Below are positions 16,970-23,514 of a stretch of DNA of 31,011 nucleotides, piece after piece. Every line of letters starts with the position of its first letter. Positions within the stretch are counted from its first letter, which is position 1. Source of the DNA: a virus; IMG/VR virus record IMGVR_UViG_3300025000_000315, positions 1 through 31,011 of that record. One strand, 5' to 3'. Below the pieces are notes generated by a model. The model had not been told where the DNA came from, did not search any database, and worked only from the letters and a program-made list of their open reading frames with translations. The translations under genes and the position numbers were made by a program.

Positions 16970-17832
16970 TGTTTATACAAAGCCCGAATTACACAAAGGG
17001 ACGAGGCGGAAAACCGGCAAGCCTGATTATTATACATTGGTTCGGAGTAGGAACGATTGACGGCGCTATTGCTTCTTTCCAGAACCCGGCACGAGAGGCC
17101 AGCGCACATTATTTAATATCAGACAGCCGCTTGGTTCAAATGGTGGACGAAGGCGATACAGCGTGGCACGCGGGGGTTTATGCGGTCAATCAAATATCAA
17201 TCGGGATAGAACACGACGCCAACCCGGACAAACAGTTGAGCGAGGCAAGTTATCAAACTTCGGGAAAATTGGTTAGAGAAATTTGCGCCCGGCACAGCAT
17301 ACCAATCGACAGAGAACACATTAAGGGCCACAACGAGATCAAGGCAACGCAATGTCCTGGAACAATAGACATAAATAAAATAATTGAAATTGCAAAAGGA
17401 GGCAGCAATATGGATAAGTTTCACGAGTTTGTTATTGCGACGATCAGACGAGCGCGCGAGGTTATGCTTAGCGGTCCGCTTGACAATCCAGGCGCGGAAG
17501 CGGACGCCAAAAGGATTGAAGCCGAATACGCCGCCGGAAATCAATACGTTTTAGAGCAGTTACTTTTTGACGTTTACACGAAGGCGGGGAATTATCAACT
17601 TATGACAAAGGCGGAGCATAATACGATTATGGCAAAAGCGGAAGCCGACGCCAAAGAAACGGCGGATCAGGCTTACAAAGACGGTGCGGCAGGCGTGGTT
17701 TGCCCGGAATGCCCGGAACAAGTCATTTGCGAACCTTGCCCGGAATGCAAACCGGAGATCAAAGTTATTACTGATTTGAGCGGACCGGAAATAATAAAAT
17801 TTGGAATTAAAAAATGGTTGGGGATAGCATAG
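16969..17832 (+). CDS. N-acetylmuramoyl-L-alanine amidase (endolysin) with Cys-rich tail
   Basis: 287 residues. Residues ~1-140 are an Amidase_2 (T7 lysozyme/PGRP-like) domain. Likely zinc ligands are H23 ('LIIIHWFG'), H121 ('KGHNE') and C129 ('CPG'), with 'SAHYLI' (H47) and 'AWHAG' also conserved. It cuts the bond between N-acetylmuramic acid and L-alanine in peptidoglycan. A helical linker (~150-240) leads to five cysteines at 245, 248, 254, 257 and 260 in CPEC-type motifs, then an amphipathic end (GIKKWLGIA). There is no signal peptide, so a holin is needed. The ATG overlaps the upstream TAA. Confidence 0.88.
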   Translation: MFIQSPNYTKGRGGKPASLIIIHWFGVGTIDGAIASFQNPAREASAHYLISDSRLVQMVDEGDTAWHAGVYAVNQISIGIEHDANPDKQLSEASYQTSGKLVREICARHSIPIDREHIKGHNEIKATQCPGTIDINKIIEIAKGGSNMDKFHEFVIATIRRAREVMLSGPLDNPGAEADAKRIEAEYAAGNQYVLEQLLFDVYTKAGNYQLMTKAEHNTIMAKAEADAKETADQAYKDGAAGVVCPECPEQVICEPCPECKPEIKVITDLSGPEIIKFGIKKWLGIA

Positions 17833-17877
17833 GAAGCGACAGGGGGATCTTCCTTCGGACGGCGTAATTTAATAATT

Positions 17878-18372
17878 GTGCCGCCGAAAAGAAGGGAGGC
17901 CAAGCCTATAGAAACTTTTTTAACGTTGGCATTACTTCAGATAAGTCAGATTATGCCGGTTACAATGCCGCCAACGGCAAAACAAGCAAAAGTAGTCGAG
18001 GTCAATCAATTTTTGGAAAAACCTTTGGTTGCGGAAACTGAATTAACACCGCAACCCGTGAAAGGGAATCACAAGTTTGCTAACGGTAACTGCACAAAGT
18101 ATGTTGCCGATAAAAGAGGCGGACTGCCGTGGTCGGGTAATGCCAACAGGTGGCTCTATAATGCTCCAAGATTTAATTACGAGGTGGGAGATGAGCCGGA
18201 GGTCGGAGCAATTCTTGTAACAAACGAGGGTTGGGTAGGACACGTTGCTTATGTAGAAAACATAGACAGCGACCGGATCACAATTAGCGAGATGAATTAC
18301 AAGGGATTTGGGGTCGTTTCACAAAGGACAATTTCCAAAAATTACAGTGCGATTAAGGGTTACATTTATTAA
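17878..18372 (+). CDS. CHAP-domain peptidoglycan hydrolase with hydrophobic N terminus
   Basis: 164 residues if started at GTG 17878. The C-terminal ~100 residues are a CHAP (amidase/endopeptidase) domain with C72 ('NGNCTKYVA'), H122 ('GWVGHVAYVE') and E138/N140 ('ISEMNYKG') as expected catalytic residues. The N terminus has a hydrophobic segment ('IETFLTLALLQISQIM') and could be a signal or membrane anchor. The GTG has no ribosome-binding site, while AGGGAGG at 17893-17899 is spaced for an ATA codon at 17908; the true start is uncertain. It may be a second endolysin or a secreted lysin. An imperfect hairpin precedes it at 17831-17854. Confidence 0.75.
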   Translation: MPPKRREAKPIETFLTLALLQISQIMPVTMPPTAKQAKVVEVNQFLEKPLVAETELTPQPVKGNHKFANGNCTKYVADKRGGLPWSGNANRWLYNAPRFNYEVGDEPEVGAILVTNEGWVGHVAYVENIDSDRITISEMNYKGFGVVSQRTISKNYSAIKGYIY

Positions 18373-18388
18373 ATAAGAGGAGGCGCAA

Positions 18389-18571
18389 ATGAAAACAGGG
18401 TTAGTTACAACCGAGTTTTGGGTGGTAATTGCCACCTTTTTGACCGCTATCTTCGGAGGCGATCAAAACGAATGGGTAAACGCAATACAAGCAATCGTCG
18501 CCGGCGCGGCCGGAGTTGCCTACATTGTCTATCGTATCCAATTGAAAATTGCCGCGAACAAAAAAAAATAA
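18389..18571 (+). CDS. Two-span holin-like protein
   Basis: 60 residues with a strong AGAGGAGG site. Two membrane spans (about 10-23 'FWVVIATFLTAIFGG' and 32-51 'AIVAGAAGVAYIVYRIQL') and a Lys-rich C terminus are the standard class II holin layout. It is the last gene of the late block, directly before a strong terminator, and follows two peptidoglycan hydrolases. It is the best holin candidate of the window. Confidence 0.68.
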   Translation: MKTGLVTTEFWVVIATFLTAIFGGDQNEWVNAIQAIVAGAAGVAYIVYRIQLKIAANKKK

Positions 18572-18578
18572 GGCAAGG

Positions 18579-18615
18579 AAAAAGAAGGTCAACTCACGCA
18601 CGGCCTTCTTTTTTA
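18579..18615 (+). terminator. Rho-independent terminator of the late operon
   Basis: AAAAAGAAGG and CCTTCTTTTT pair around a ~13-base loop and run into six T's. It closes the late gene block. Confidence 0.82.
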
Positions 18616-18635
18616 GTTATCCACAGGACGAGGGC

Positions 18636-18671
18636 TTTACAAAATAAAATAAAAGGCGCATAATAAAAGCA
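18636..18671 (+). promoter_or_regulatory. Promoter P1 (shared phage motif)
   Basis: -35 TTTACA (18636-18641), 17-base spacer, -10 CATAAT (18659-18664), start near 18671. The bases CTTTACAAAAT around the -35 and GCGCATAAT around the -10 recur in promoter P2 at 19665. Confidence 0.72.
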
Positions 18672-18781
18672 CTATGAATGATCCAAAAATAACAATTTGT
18701 GTTTTTGTAAAGATCGACAATTTTATTGTTGGTTCGTTACATAGTCCAAATGAGTCCACCGGGTAACCGGAGGGCTTTTTT
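18671..18781 (+). ncRNA. Short transcript unit (~110 nt), possible leaderless 30-residue peptide
   Basis: The unit runs from the start predicted by P1 to the terminator at 18753-18781. It holds an ATG at 18674, only three bases from the predicted start, opening a 30-codon frame (MNDPKITICVFVKIDN...) that stops at 18764-18766, inside the terminator loop. It could be a small regulatory RNA, a leaderless peptide, or an attenuated leader of the regulator operon. Confidence 0.42.
18753..18781 (+). terminator. Terminator/attenuator in the regulator leader
   Basis: AGTCCACCGG and CCGGAGGGCT pair around GTAA (one A-A mismatch, one G-U), followed by six T's. Readthrough is needed for P1 to express the downstream genes. 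Confidence 0.62.
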
Positions 18782-19077
18782 GGTTGTTGAAAGCAGGACG
18801 GATTAAACTCTTTTCTGCTTCTAATAACTAAACTTATTGGAAATTCGTGGCACAACTCACCGATAGAGGTAATGAGCGAATTAAAAGAATTTGATTACAA
18901 GTTCGGGGACGTTAGACAACTACGGATACCTCACTCACGGGCAGACAGTTAGGACACGGGCAAGCGCCTAAACACTAACTGCCCAGAGAAGGAAACGGCT
19001 GGGAACGCACTATGGGATTAGGCAGTTGGGAACAGGTTCCATAAGAATAGAATACATAGCATACAAAAAGGAGTAGT
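18782..19077 (+). other. ~300-base leader with competing RNA structures, no convincing gene
   Basis: GGGC (18939-18942) plus AGTTAG (18947-18952) pair with CTAACTGCCC (18975-18984). The same AACTGCC can instead pair with GGCAGTT (19021-19027), enclosing a CCCAG/CTGGG hairpin (18982-18986/18999-19003). TTAGG/CCTAA (18949-18953/18967-18971) is a third alternative. AAGCAG/CTGCTT forms a hairpin upstream. A 26-codon frame at 18872-18952 (MSELKEFDYKFGDVRQLRI...) has a GAGG site and faintly resembles the start of an antirepressor. A weak promoter (TTGGGA 19026, TAGAAT 19048) may also be present. I recognise no known riboswitch or intron. Confidence 0.45.
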
Positions 19078-19230
19078 ATGGAAGGAAGGGAAAAATGGTT
19101 GCCAAGAACAATCAGGATGCCCGACGATTTATGGTATAAACTGGCTTTAGAGTCAGCAAGAAGGAAGATACCAACGTCGGAATTAGTGAGAGAATTAATT
19201 GTAAAACAATTGGAAACGGAGGAGGGTTGA
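19078..19230 (+). CDS. Ribbon-helix-helix DNA-binding regulator
   Basis: 50 residues, ATG after AAGGAG. 'RTIRMPDDLWYKLALESA' followed by 'RKIPTSELVRELIVKQLE' is the classic ribbon-helix-helix form (one strand and two helices, CopG/Arc-like), which binds DNA as a dimer through the strand. The long structured leader and the repeated promoter motif nearby suggest it may control the early promoters, but the operator is unknown. Its stop is five bases before the next ATG. Confidence 0.8.
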   Translation: MEGREKWLPRTIRMPDDLWYKLALESARRKIPTSELVRELIVKQLETEEG

Positions 19231-19234
19231 GGAA

Positions 19235-19477
19235 ATGGAAGAACAGCCATTATATAAGTTTGTAGAAATTAACGGCAAGAAGTATTGCGATCACAAGGTA
19301 TTTGGATTACAGGACGCGGAATGGTTCAGGGATCACAAAGTTAATCCGGAGGACGAGGCGATACCGGTGTTTCAAAGAGATAACAAAGTTATGATCCACC
19401 CGTTTTTTATGGACGCGGAGAACAGAGAAAAATACAAAAATTATTACGAAAGGCAGAAGGAGTTAAAAAATGATTGA
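19235..19477 (+). CDS. Hypothetical protein
   Basis: 80 residues, ATG after GGAGGG. Contains 'KFVEINGKKYCDHKVFGLQD' and a Tyr/Lys/Glu-rich end. No family or membrane segment recognised. It overlaps the next gene by eight bases, in the same early operon as the ribbon-helix-helix regulator. Confidence 0.65.
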   Translation: MEEQPLYKFVEINGKKYCDHKVFGLQDAEWFRDHKVNPEDEAIPVFQRDNKVMIHPFFMDAENREKYKNYYERQKELKND

Positions 19478-19658
19478 AACTGGGAATAGGATTTACTTTA
19501 TGGACGCGGAAAAACAGTATTTATATTTTTATAGGAAATCAAACGGTATTATAAAAGGGAGTTTCGACGAGTCGGAACAGCCGTACAACAAAAACGAAAT
19601 GGCGATTTTGGAGCAATTGCGCGGCGACGACTACTGTTTTAACGATTTAGATAATTAA
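19470..19658 (+). CDS. Hypothetical protein
   Basis: 62 residues. Aromatic-rich start ('IYFMDAEKQYLYFYRKSNG'), acidic end. Unknown function. It is the last gene of the short regulator operon and stops seven bases before promoter P2. Confidence 0.6.
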   Translation: MIETGNRIYFMDAEKQYLYFYRKSNGIIKGSFDESEQPYNKNEMAILEQLRGDDYCFNDLDN

Positions 19659-19664
19659 AAAAAC

Positions 19665-19700
19665 TTGACAAAATTAAAACCACAGCGCATAATTAAACTA
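19665..19700 (+). promoter_or_regulatory. Promoter P2 (shared phage motif)
   Basis: -35 TTGACA (19665-19670), 17-base spacer, -10 CATAAT (19688-19693), start near 19700. It is the strongest-looking of the three related promoters and precedes the antirestriction and recombination genes. Confidence 0.78.
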
Positions 19701-19773
19701 CGATCAGCAAGCGCCCATTGGCCCAACAAAAAACAAAGTCAGATGAGGCGAATATAGATCTAAATGGAGGACT

Positions 19774-19802
19774 GGAACGCCGGGACAACCGGCTTCCGGT
19801 TC
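19774..19802 (+). repeat. Three CCGG arms with alternative hairpins in the P2 leader
   Basis: AACCGG-CTT-CCGGTT (19787-19801) is one hairpin. GAAC-g-CCGG (19775-19783) can instead pair with CCGG-TTC (19796-19802). The 155-base leader between P2 and the ATG at 19855 has no supported gene, so this structure may regulate elongation or RNA stability, or be an operator. Confidence 0.4.
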
Positions 19803-19854
19803 AAACACAAGGGGAGGGACGTTAACAATCAAAAAAATAATAGGAGCAAACATT

Positions 19855-20121
19855 ATGACAAAATCAGAATTTAAGTTAGAAGAATTTAATAATTGCCGAC
19901 CGAATTTGGTTTTAGGACAGATCAGTGCTTTTGATATTGAATACGTGGACTTGCCGAAGGATTTTTGGCAGAACACCGGAGATACGTTAGTATTTAAGAC
20001 GAACAAAACGGACTTCCAAACCGGGATTGAATTAGGCAATTTTGCGGTACAAATGAGCGCCGACGAAATACATATGATAAAGGACGGCGACGACACGATT
20101 ATAAGATTATGGTTTGATTAA
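19855..20121 (+). CDS. Hypothetical early protein
   Basis: 88 residues, first gene after promoter P2, ATG after AGGAG. Beta-rich ('LGQISAFDIEYVDLPKDFWQ', then 'ELGNFAVQMSADEIHM'), acidic. No family recognised. As the first early gene before ArdA-like protein it is a candidate anti-defence or host-takeover factor, by position only. Confidence 0.62.
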   Translation: MTKSEFKLEEFNNCRPNLVLGQISAFDIEYVDLPKDFWQNTGDTLVFKTNKTDFQTGIELGNFAVQMSADEIHMIKDGDDTIIRLWFD

Positions 20122-20144
20122 GAACTAAAAAATAGGAGGGGATT

Positions 20145-20342
20145 TTGAGAAAACCGATTAAGGAGAAAACGATTTGGCCAAAAATAACAACTTGGGCATT
20201 CTTTATTTTTTTAATGATCTTTTTTGCTTGGATTATGGCAAAGACATTTTTGGACGCGGTGGACACGACTTACGAGAGCCGATGTCCGGTATGGTACGCC
20301 GGAGATGAACAAGCGATTAACGAATGCCAAGAAAGGAAATAA
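20145..20342 (+). CDS. Small single-pass membrane protein
   Basis: 65 residues, TTG start supported by AGGAGGGG at 20135-20142. A basic N terminus (RKPIKEK) precedes one membrane span ('WAFFIFLMIFFAWIMA') and a ~30-residue C-terminal part with two cysteines ('SRCPVWYAG', 'INECQERK') that would face outside and could form a disulfide. Function is unknown; early membrane proteins of this size often act in superinfection exclusion. Confidence 0.6.
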   Translation: MRKPIKEKTIWPKITTWAFFIFLMIFFAWIMAKTFLDAVDTTYESRCPVWYAGDEQAINECQERK

Positions 20343-20633
20343 ATGGATAAAAGTAAAGCAGAACAAATGAGCGAGGAAAATAGTTTAGACGTTGATATAA
20401 ACCAAGCGTACATCGATTTAGTAGGAGAAGAGTATGCGACAGCCGACGCGGCAGAAGAAGCATATCAAGGAGAATACGGAAACGATGAAGATTTTGTTGA
20501 ACAATTATTGGAAGATTGCGGCGATATTCCAAAGGATCTACCGGCCTATGTTCATATTGATTGGGTAGGAACAGCCAGAGATGTAATGATGGATTATAGC
20601 GAACAAGACGGATATTATTTTAGAGATTTATAA
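20343..20633 (+). CDS. ArdA-like antirestriction protein, short form
   Basis: 96 residues and very acidic, with about 27 Asp/Glu against five Lys/Arg. The C-terminal two thirds fit the ArdA pattern: 'AEEAYQGEYGNDEDFVEQLL', then 'YVHIDWVGTARDVMMDY' and 'GYYFRDL'. ArdA proteins mimic bent DNA and block type I restriction enzymes. Tn916 ArdA is about 166 residues, so this one carries a single repeat/domain. It follows P2 in the early operon, as expected for a protein needed soon after infection, and overlaps the next ATG by one base. Confidence 0.72.
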   Translation: MDKSKAEQMSEENSLDVDINQAYIDLVGEEYATADAAEEAYQGEYGNDEDFVEQLLEDCGDIPKDLPAYVHIDWVGTARDVMMDYSEQDGYYFRDL

Positions 20634-20950
20634 TGACAGAAAAACACAAACAGCAAATTAGAGATTGGGAAAAACGAAACCCGGACAAGATCAAGGAGTA
20701 TAGAAAACGATATTACGAGAAAAACAAAGAATCAATAAGCGAAAGTCAACGTGAGAATTATAAATTAAAAAGGAAATACATTCGAGCGGTCCAAAAAAAA
20801 TACAGAGATTCAATTAAGGATCAAGAATGGTTTAAAATCAGGAACCGAAAAAACGCGAAGGAGTGGAGGGAAAAGAACCGGGAAAGATATTTAGAATACA
20901 AAAGAAAATATAGAGCCAAGCAAAAGGCATTAAAAGGAGTAGAATGTTAA
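20633..20950 (+). CDS. Very basic coiled-coil protein
   Basis: 105 residues, dominated by Lys, Arg, Glu and Tyr in repeats such as 'WEKRNPDKIKEYRKRYYEKN' and 'WREKNRERYLEYKRKYRA'. These look like long helices that could bind DNA or RNA. Similar repeats occur next to HNH domains in phage nucleases, but no HNH motif is present. It overlaps both neighbours slightly and sits between the antirestriction and annealing genes. Function unknown. Confidence 0.55.
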   Translation: MTEKHKQQIRDWEKRNPDKIKEYRKRYYEKNKESISESQRENYKLKRKYIRAVQKKYRDSIKDQEWFKIRNRKNAKEWREKNRERYLEYKRKYRAKQKALKGVEC

Positions 20951-21612
20951 AAGAAAAATTAGTTAAAATTCAGAACAAATTAAAAGCGCCAAAGGGACAG
21001 CGCAATACTTTTGGGAACTACAATTACAGAAGTTGCGAGGATATTTTGGAAGCGGTTAAACCGATGTTAAAAGAAGAAGGTTTGATTTTGACTATTTCCG
21101 ATGAATTGGTTCAATTTACAAGCACTTCCGCACCGACACCAGTACAGATAACTGATAAAAACGGCACATATACAGAGATAATTGGTGGAGATAGATTTTA
21201 TGTTAAAGCGACAGTTCATTTGTCAGAAGCCGTGTCTGGAGATTCTGGAGATATTGAGGTTACAGCCTACGCAAGGGAAGAAGAAAATAAAAAGGGAATG
21301 GACGGATCACAAATCACAGGAGCAAGTAGCAGTTACGCCCGGAAGTATGCTCTAAACGGTTTATTCTTAATTGACGACACAAAGGACAGTGACGCCACAA
21401 ACACCGGCAAAGGGACGCCCAAAGCGGCGGCCAAGACCACAAGCGCACCGGCAGGAGAATTAAAATGCCAACAATGCGACACGACGATCACCACCGCCGA
21501 AAAATCTTACAGCGCGGCCAAATATGGAAAAGCGCTATGTAGAAAATGTCAGAGCGCGCAAGTTTTAGGAGGATTGCCGAAGCCGGGACAAGCGGTTACG
21601 GCTAACGATTAG
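20944..21612 (+). CDS. Erf-family single-strand annealing protein with zinc ribbon
   Basis: 222 residues, ATG after AAGGAGT. The family's core is visible as 'GNYNYRSCEDILEAVKPMLK' near the start and 'GSQITGASSSYARKYALNGL' plus 'FLIDDTKDSD' around residues 118-147. Erf proteins form rings that anneal complementary single strands in phage recombination and replication. A linker rich in Ala, Lys and Thr leads to a C-terminal zinc ribbon with C-x2-C twice ('CQQC', 'CRKC'). The RecB-like nuclease downstream is its likely partner. Confidence 0.85.
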   Translation: MLKEKLVKIQNKLKAPKGQRNTFGNYNYRSCEDILEAVKPMLKEEGLILTISDELVQFTSTSAPTPVQITDKNGTYTEIIGGDRFYVKATVHLSEAVSGDSGDIEVTAYAREEENKKGMDGSQITGASSSYARKYALNGLFLIDDTKDSDATNTGKGTPKAAAKTTSAPAGELKCQQCDTTITTAEKSYSAAKYGKALCRKCQSAQVLGGLPKPGQAVTAND

Positions 21613-21619
21613 GAGGAAT

Positions 21620-21874
21620 ATGATACCGGGACAAGAGATCGACGAAGCATTATTAGATAGGTCTGGGGAAAAGATTTTGAAATTGGCAAAGGAAAAGCCG
21701 GGTTGGTTATTGAAAGCAATTGAATTAAGGCAGACGGAAATATCAATAATGGTTTTAGGGTTGTCCAGGATTAGTTCACAATATAGATCAGAGGAATTGG
21801 AATTTGAAAAAAATTTAGGAAATTTATTAAAAAAGAAGGACGGAAACAATGAAAATAGAAATAGAGAAAATTAA
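21620..21874 (+). CDS. Hypothetical recombination-operon protein
   Basis: 84 residues, ATG after AGGAGG. Helical ('ILKLAKEKPGWLLKAIEL'), ending in a low-complexity Asn/Arg/Glu tail that coincides with the start of the next gene (26-base overlap). No family recognised. Confidence 0.58.
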   Translation: MIPGQEIDEALLDRSGEKILKLAKEKPGWLLKAIELRQTEISIMVLGLSRISSQYRSEELEFEKNLGNLLKKKDGNNENRNREN

Positions 21875-22280
21875 GCAATTAAAAGAGGACGCCGGCCAGA
21901 TATTTTTAGAGCCGGAAGGCGAGGAGGTTTTACTACAATTTTTGGAGATTAAAAAGCAAGTAGAAGAAGCCGAGAAGGCGATCAAAGCAACATTGGAAGA
22001 AACGGCGTTAAAGATCAGCGACGAGTTCAAGAGCATTCAGGGCGACAATATCAAGGTTTATTACAGGTTTTTCGGAAGCCGATACACATTAGAACCCGGA
22101 CTGGAAGATCAAGTGCCAAAAGAATTGGTTGAAGAAAAAATCAAATATTCATTAAAGACGAAGGAATTGGAAGAATACATTGAGCAAAAGAACGGAATAC
22201 CTTATGGAGTACGCGAAACGGATCGACAAAAACAGATTACATTCAAATTAAAAGGGGAGGTTGAAAATGACGCCAATTAA
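21849..22280 (+). CDS. Hypothetical helical protein of the Erf operon
   Basis: 143 residues, mostly coiled-coil in the first half ('LQFLEIKKQVEEAEKAI') with a beta-like middle ('DNIKVYYRFFGSRYTLEP') and a helical end. Similar proteins are common beside phage annealing and nuclease genes, but I cannot name the family. It overlaps the YopX gene's start by 14 bases. Confidence 0.6.
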   Translation: MKIEIEKIKQLKEDAGQIFLEPEGEEVLLQFLEIKKQVEEAEKAIKATLEETALKISDEFKSIQGDNIKVYYRFFGSRYTLEPGLEDQVPKELVEEKIKYSLKTKELEEYIEQKNGIPYGVRETDRQKQITFKLKGEVENDAN

Positions 22281-22650
22281 ATATCGCGCCTGGAACAAAG
22301 CAAGCGATAAAATGGAAAAAGTTATTAGCATTTGGGTTTTGAATGATGAAATTTCAAGTATAGTTATTAAAAAAGGTGATAGTTGCGATACTATATTTAA
22401 GGATTATGAACTTATGCAATCGACCGGCCTTGAAGATCAGAATGGAAAAGAAATATTTGAAGGAGACATAATCCAGTACAGGCGCAAAACAAAGATTGGC
22501 GAGGTAGTTCATAACTGGATTGTTTTTTGGGACGACAAGACGGCGAGGTTCAGGATTAAGATGGGCGACGAGACAAACTCACTTTTCCAGTCGCTAAATA
22601 ACGGACATATTTTGGTAGGAAATATTTACGAGAATAAAGATTTAATATAG
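22267..22650 (+). CDS. YopX-family protein
   Basis: 127 residues from ATG 22267. The upstream TTG at 22261 directly abuts AAGGGGAGG and is too close to be the start. Family features are 'IKYRAWNKASDKMEKV', 'YELMQSTGLEDQNGKEIFEG' followed by DI, and 'ILVGNIYENKDLI' at the end. YopX proteins are widespread in Bacillota phages and plasmids, where they assemble into oligomers; their exact role is not known. Confidence 0.87.
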   Translation: MTPIKYRAWNKASDKMEKVISIWVLNDEISSIVIKKGDSCDTIFKDYELMQSTGLEDQNGKEIFEGDIIQYRRKTKIGEVVHNWIVFWDDKTARFRIKMGDETNSLFQSLNNGHILVGNIYENKDLI

Positions 22651-22661
22651 GAGGCGAAAAA

Positions 22662-23237
22662 ATGCCAAAGTTTAGAGCAAGTTATAGTGTTTTGAGCGCT
22701 TGGGAAAGGGGAGATTGGCAAACGGCGATACAGATGTATTTTAAGTTAGACACTCCAACCAACGCCGCAATGGAAGCCGGGAAGGAATGGCACGAAAAAT
22801 GGGCGAAGCACATAGAACAAAATAAGACGATACCAAATGAATTTAATTTTAAGGATGTGATATTAAAAGAACCAAAGACGGAATTGAAATTAGTTATTGA
22901 ATTAGATGATTGGTTAGACCTTGTAGGGGTTATAGATTGCCACGACGGGGACACGATTTACGAATGGAAGACCGGCGTACAAAGTTCGGTTGCTTATTCA
23001 AACGGACAGCAGGGCGGCGTATATGGGCTATTGGCGGCCAAGACGGGAATACCGGCCAAGAAATGTTACATTGGACATTACAATCAGCACAGCAAGAAGC
23101 CGGACGTTTCTATGTTCTGGTTAACCGACAAGGTTATTGAGGAAGCGGAAAACTGGATCATTACGATCGCAGGGGAAATGTACGAGTATTTTAATACTAA
23201 TAATTTATGGGAACAGTTGGGAAAGAAGGAAGGATAA
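22662..23237 (+). CDS. PD-(D/E)XK exonuclease, RecB/Cas4-like
   Basis: 191 residues, ATG after AGGAGGC. The nuclease core is legible: H44 ('AGKEWHEKW'), D92 ('LVGVIDCHDGD'), E101-x-K103 ('IYEWKTG') and a Q-x3-Y motif around 117-121 ('QGGVYG'). These residues bind metal and define the RecB-like subfamily. Such nucleases usually resect DNA ends so that Erf can anneal the strands. No cysteines form a Cas4-type iron-sulfur cluster. Confidence 0.82.
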   Translation: MPKFRASYSVLSAWERGDWQTAIQMYFKLDTPTNAAMEAGKEWHEKWAKHIEQNKTIPNEFNFKDVILKEPKTELKLVIELDDWLDLVGVIDCHDGDTIYEWKTGVQSSVAYSNGQQGGVYGLLAAKTGIPAKKCYIGHYNQHSKKPDVSMFWLTDKVIEEAENWIITIAGEMYEYFNTNNLWEQLGKKEG

Positions 23238-23459
23238 ATGTTTTATAAGTTTATAGGAAAGCCGGACAAGGTTTTTCCGTTTCTTGAAACCGGAGAGATT
23301 TACAGTTTAGAAGTTAGGACAACATTTTTCACTAAAGAAATAGTTATAGACAAGCCATTCTTTTGCCCTTATTCAAGTTGGGAAACTTTTTACCAAAATT
23401 GGGAACCTTATTTTATTACGATTAAGTTTCCGAAATTCAGTAAAAAGAGATTACGTTAA
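23238..23459 (+). CDS. Hypothetical protein
   Basis: 73 residues directly after the nuclease stop. Aromatic-rich beta pattern ('FYKFIGKPDKVFPFLETGEI', 'PYSSWETFYQNW') with a basic end (KKRLR). Unknown. It is the last gene before the transcription stop at 23515. Confidence 0.58.
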   Translation: MFYKFIGKPDKVFPFLETGEIYSLEVRTTFFTKEIVIDKPFFCPYSSWETFYQNWEPYFITIKFPKFSKKRLR

Positions 23460-23467
23460 GAAATAAA

Positions 23468-23503
23468 TTGAAGGCGGCCGGGATTGGTGGTATAATAAAT
23501 ACG
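23468..23503 (+). promoter_or_regulatory. Promoter just upstream of a terminator
   Basis: -35 TTGAAG (23468-23473), a 17-base spacer ending in TGGTGG, and a perfect -10 TATAAT (23491-23496). The start would be near 23503, only ~12 bases before the terminator stem. Confidence 0.55.
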
Positions 23504-23514
23504 CACTCGCAGAT

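Noticed and set aside
17831-17854. Hairpin AGGAAG/CTTCCT after the amidase gene
   Set aside because: Six base pairs with a 12-base loop and no U tract; too weak to call a terminator.
19771-19820. tRNA T-arm-like GGTTCAAAC
   Set aside because: The flanking 5 bases do not pair and no acceptor or anticodon arm is present.
19764-19874. 36-codon frame in the P2 leader
   Set aside because: No ribosome-binding site, overlaps the next gene start, and the sequence looks like noncoding leader.
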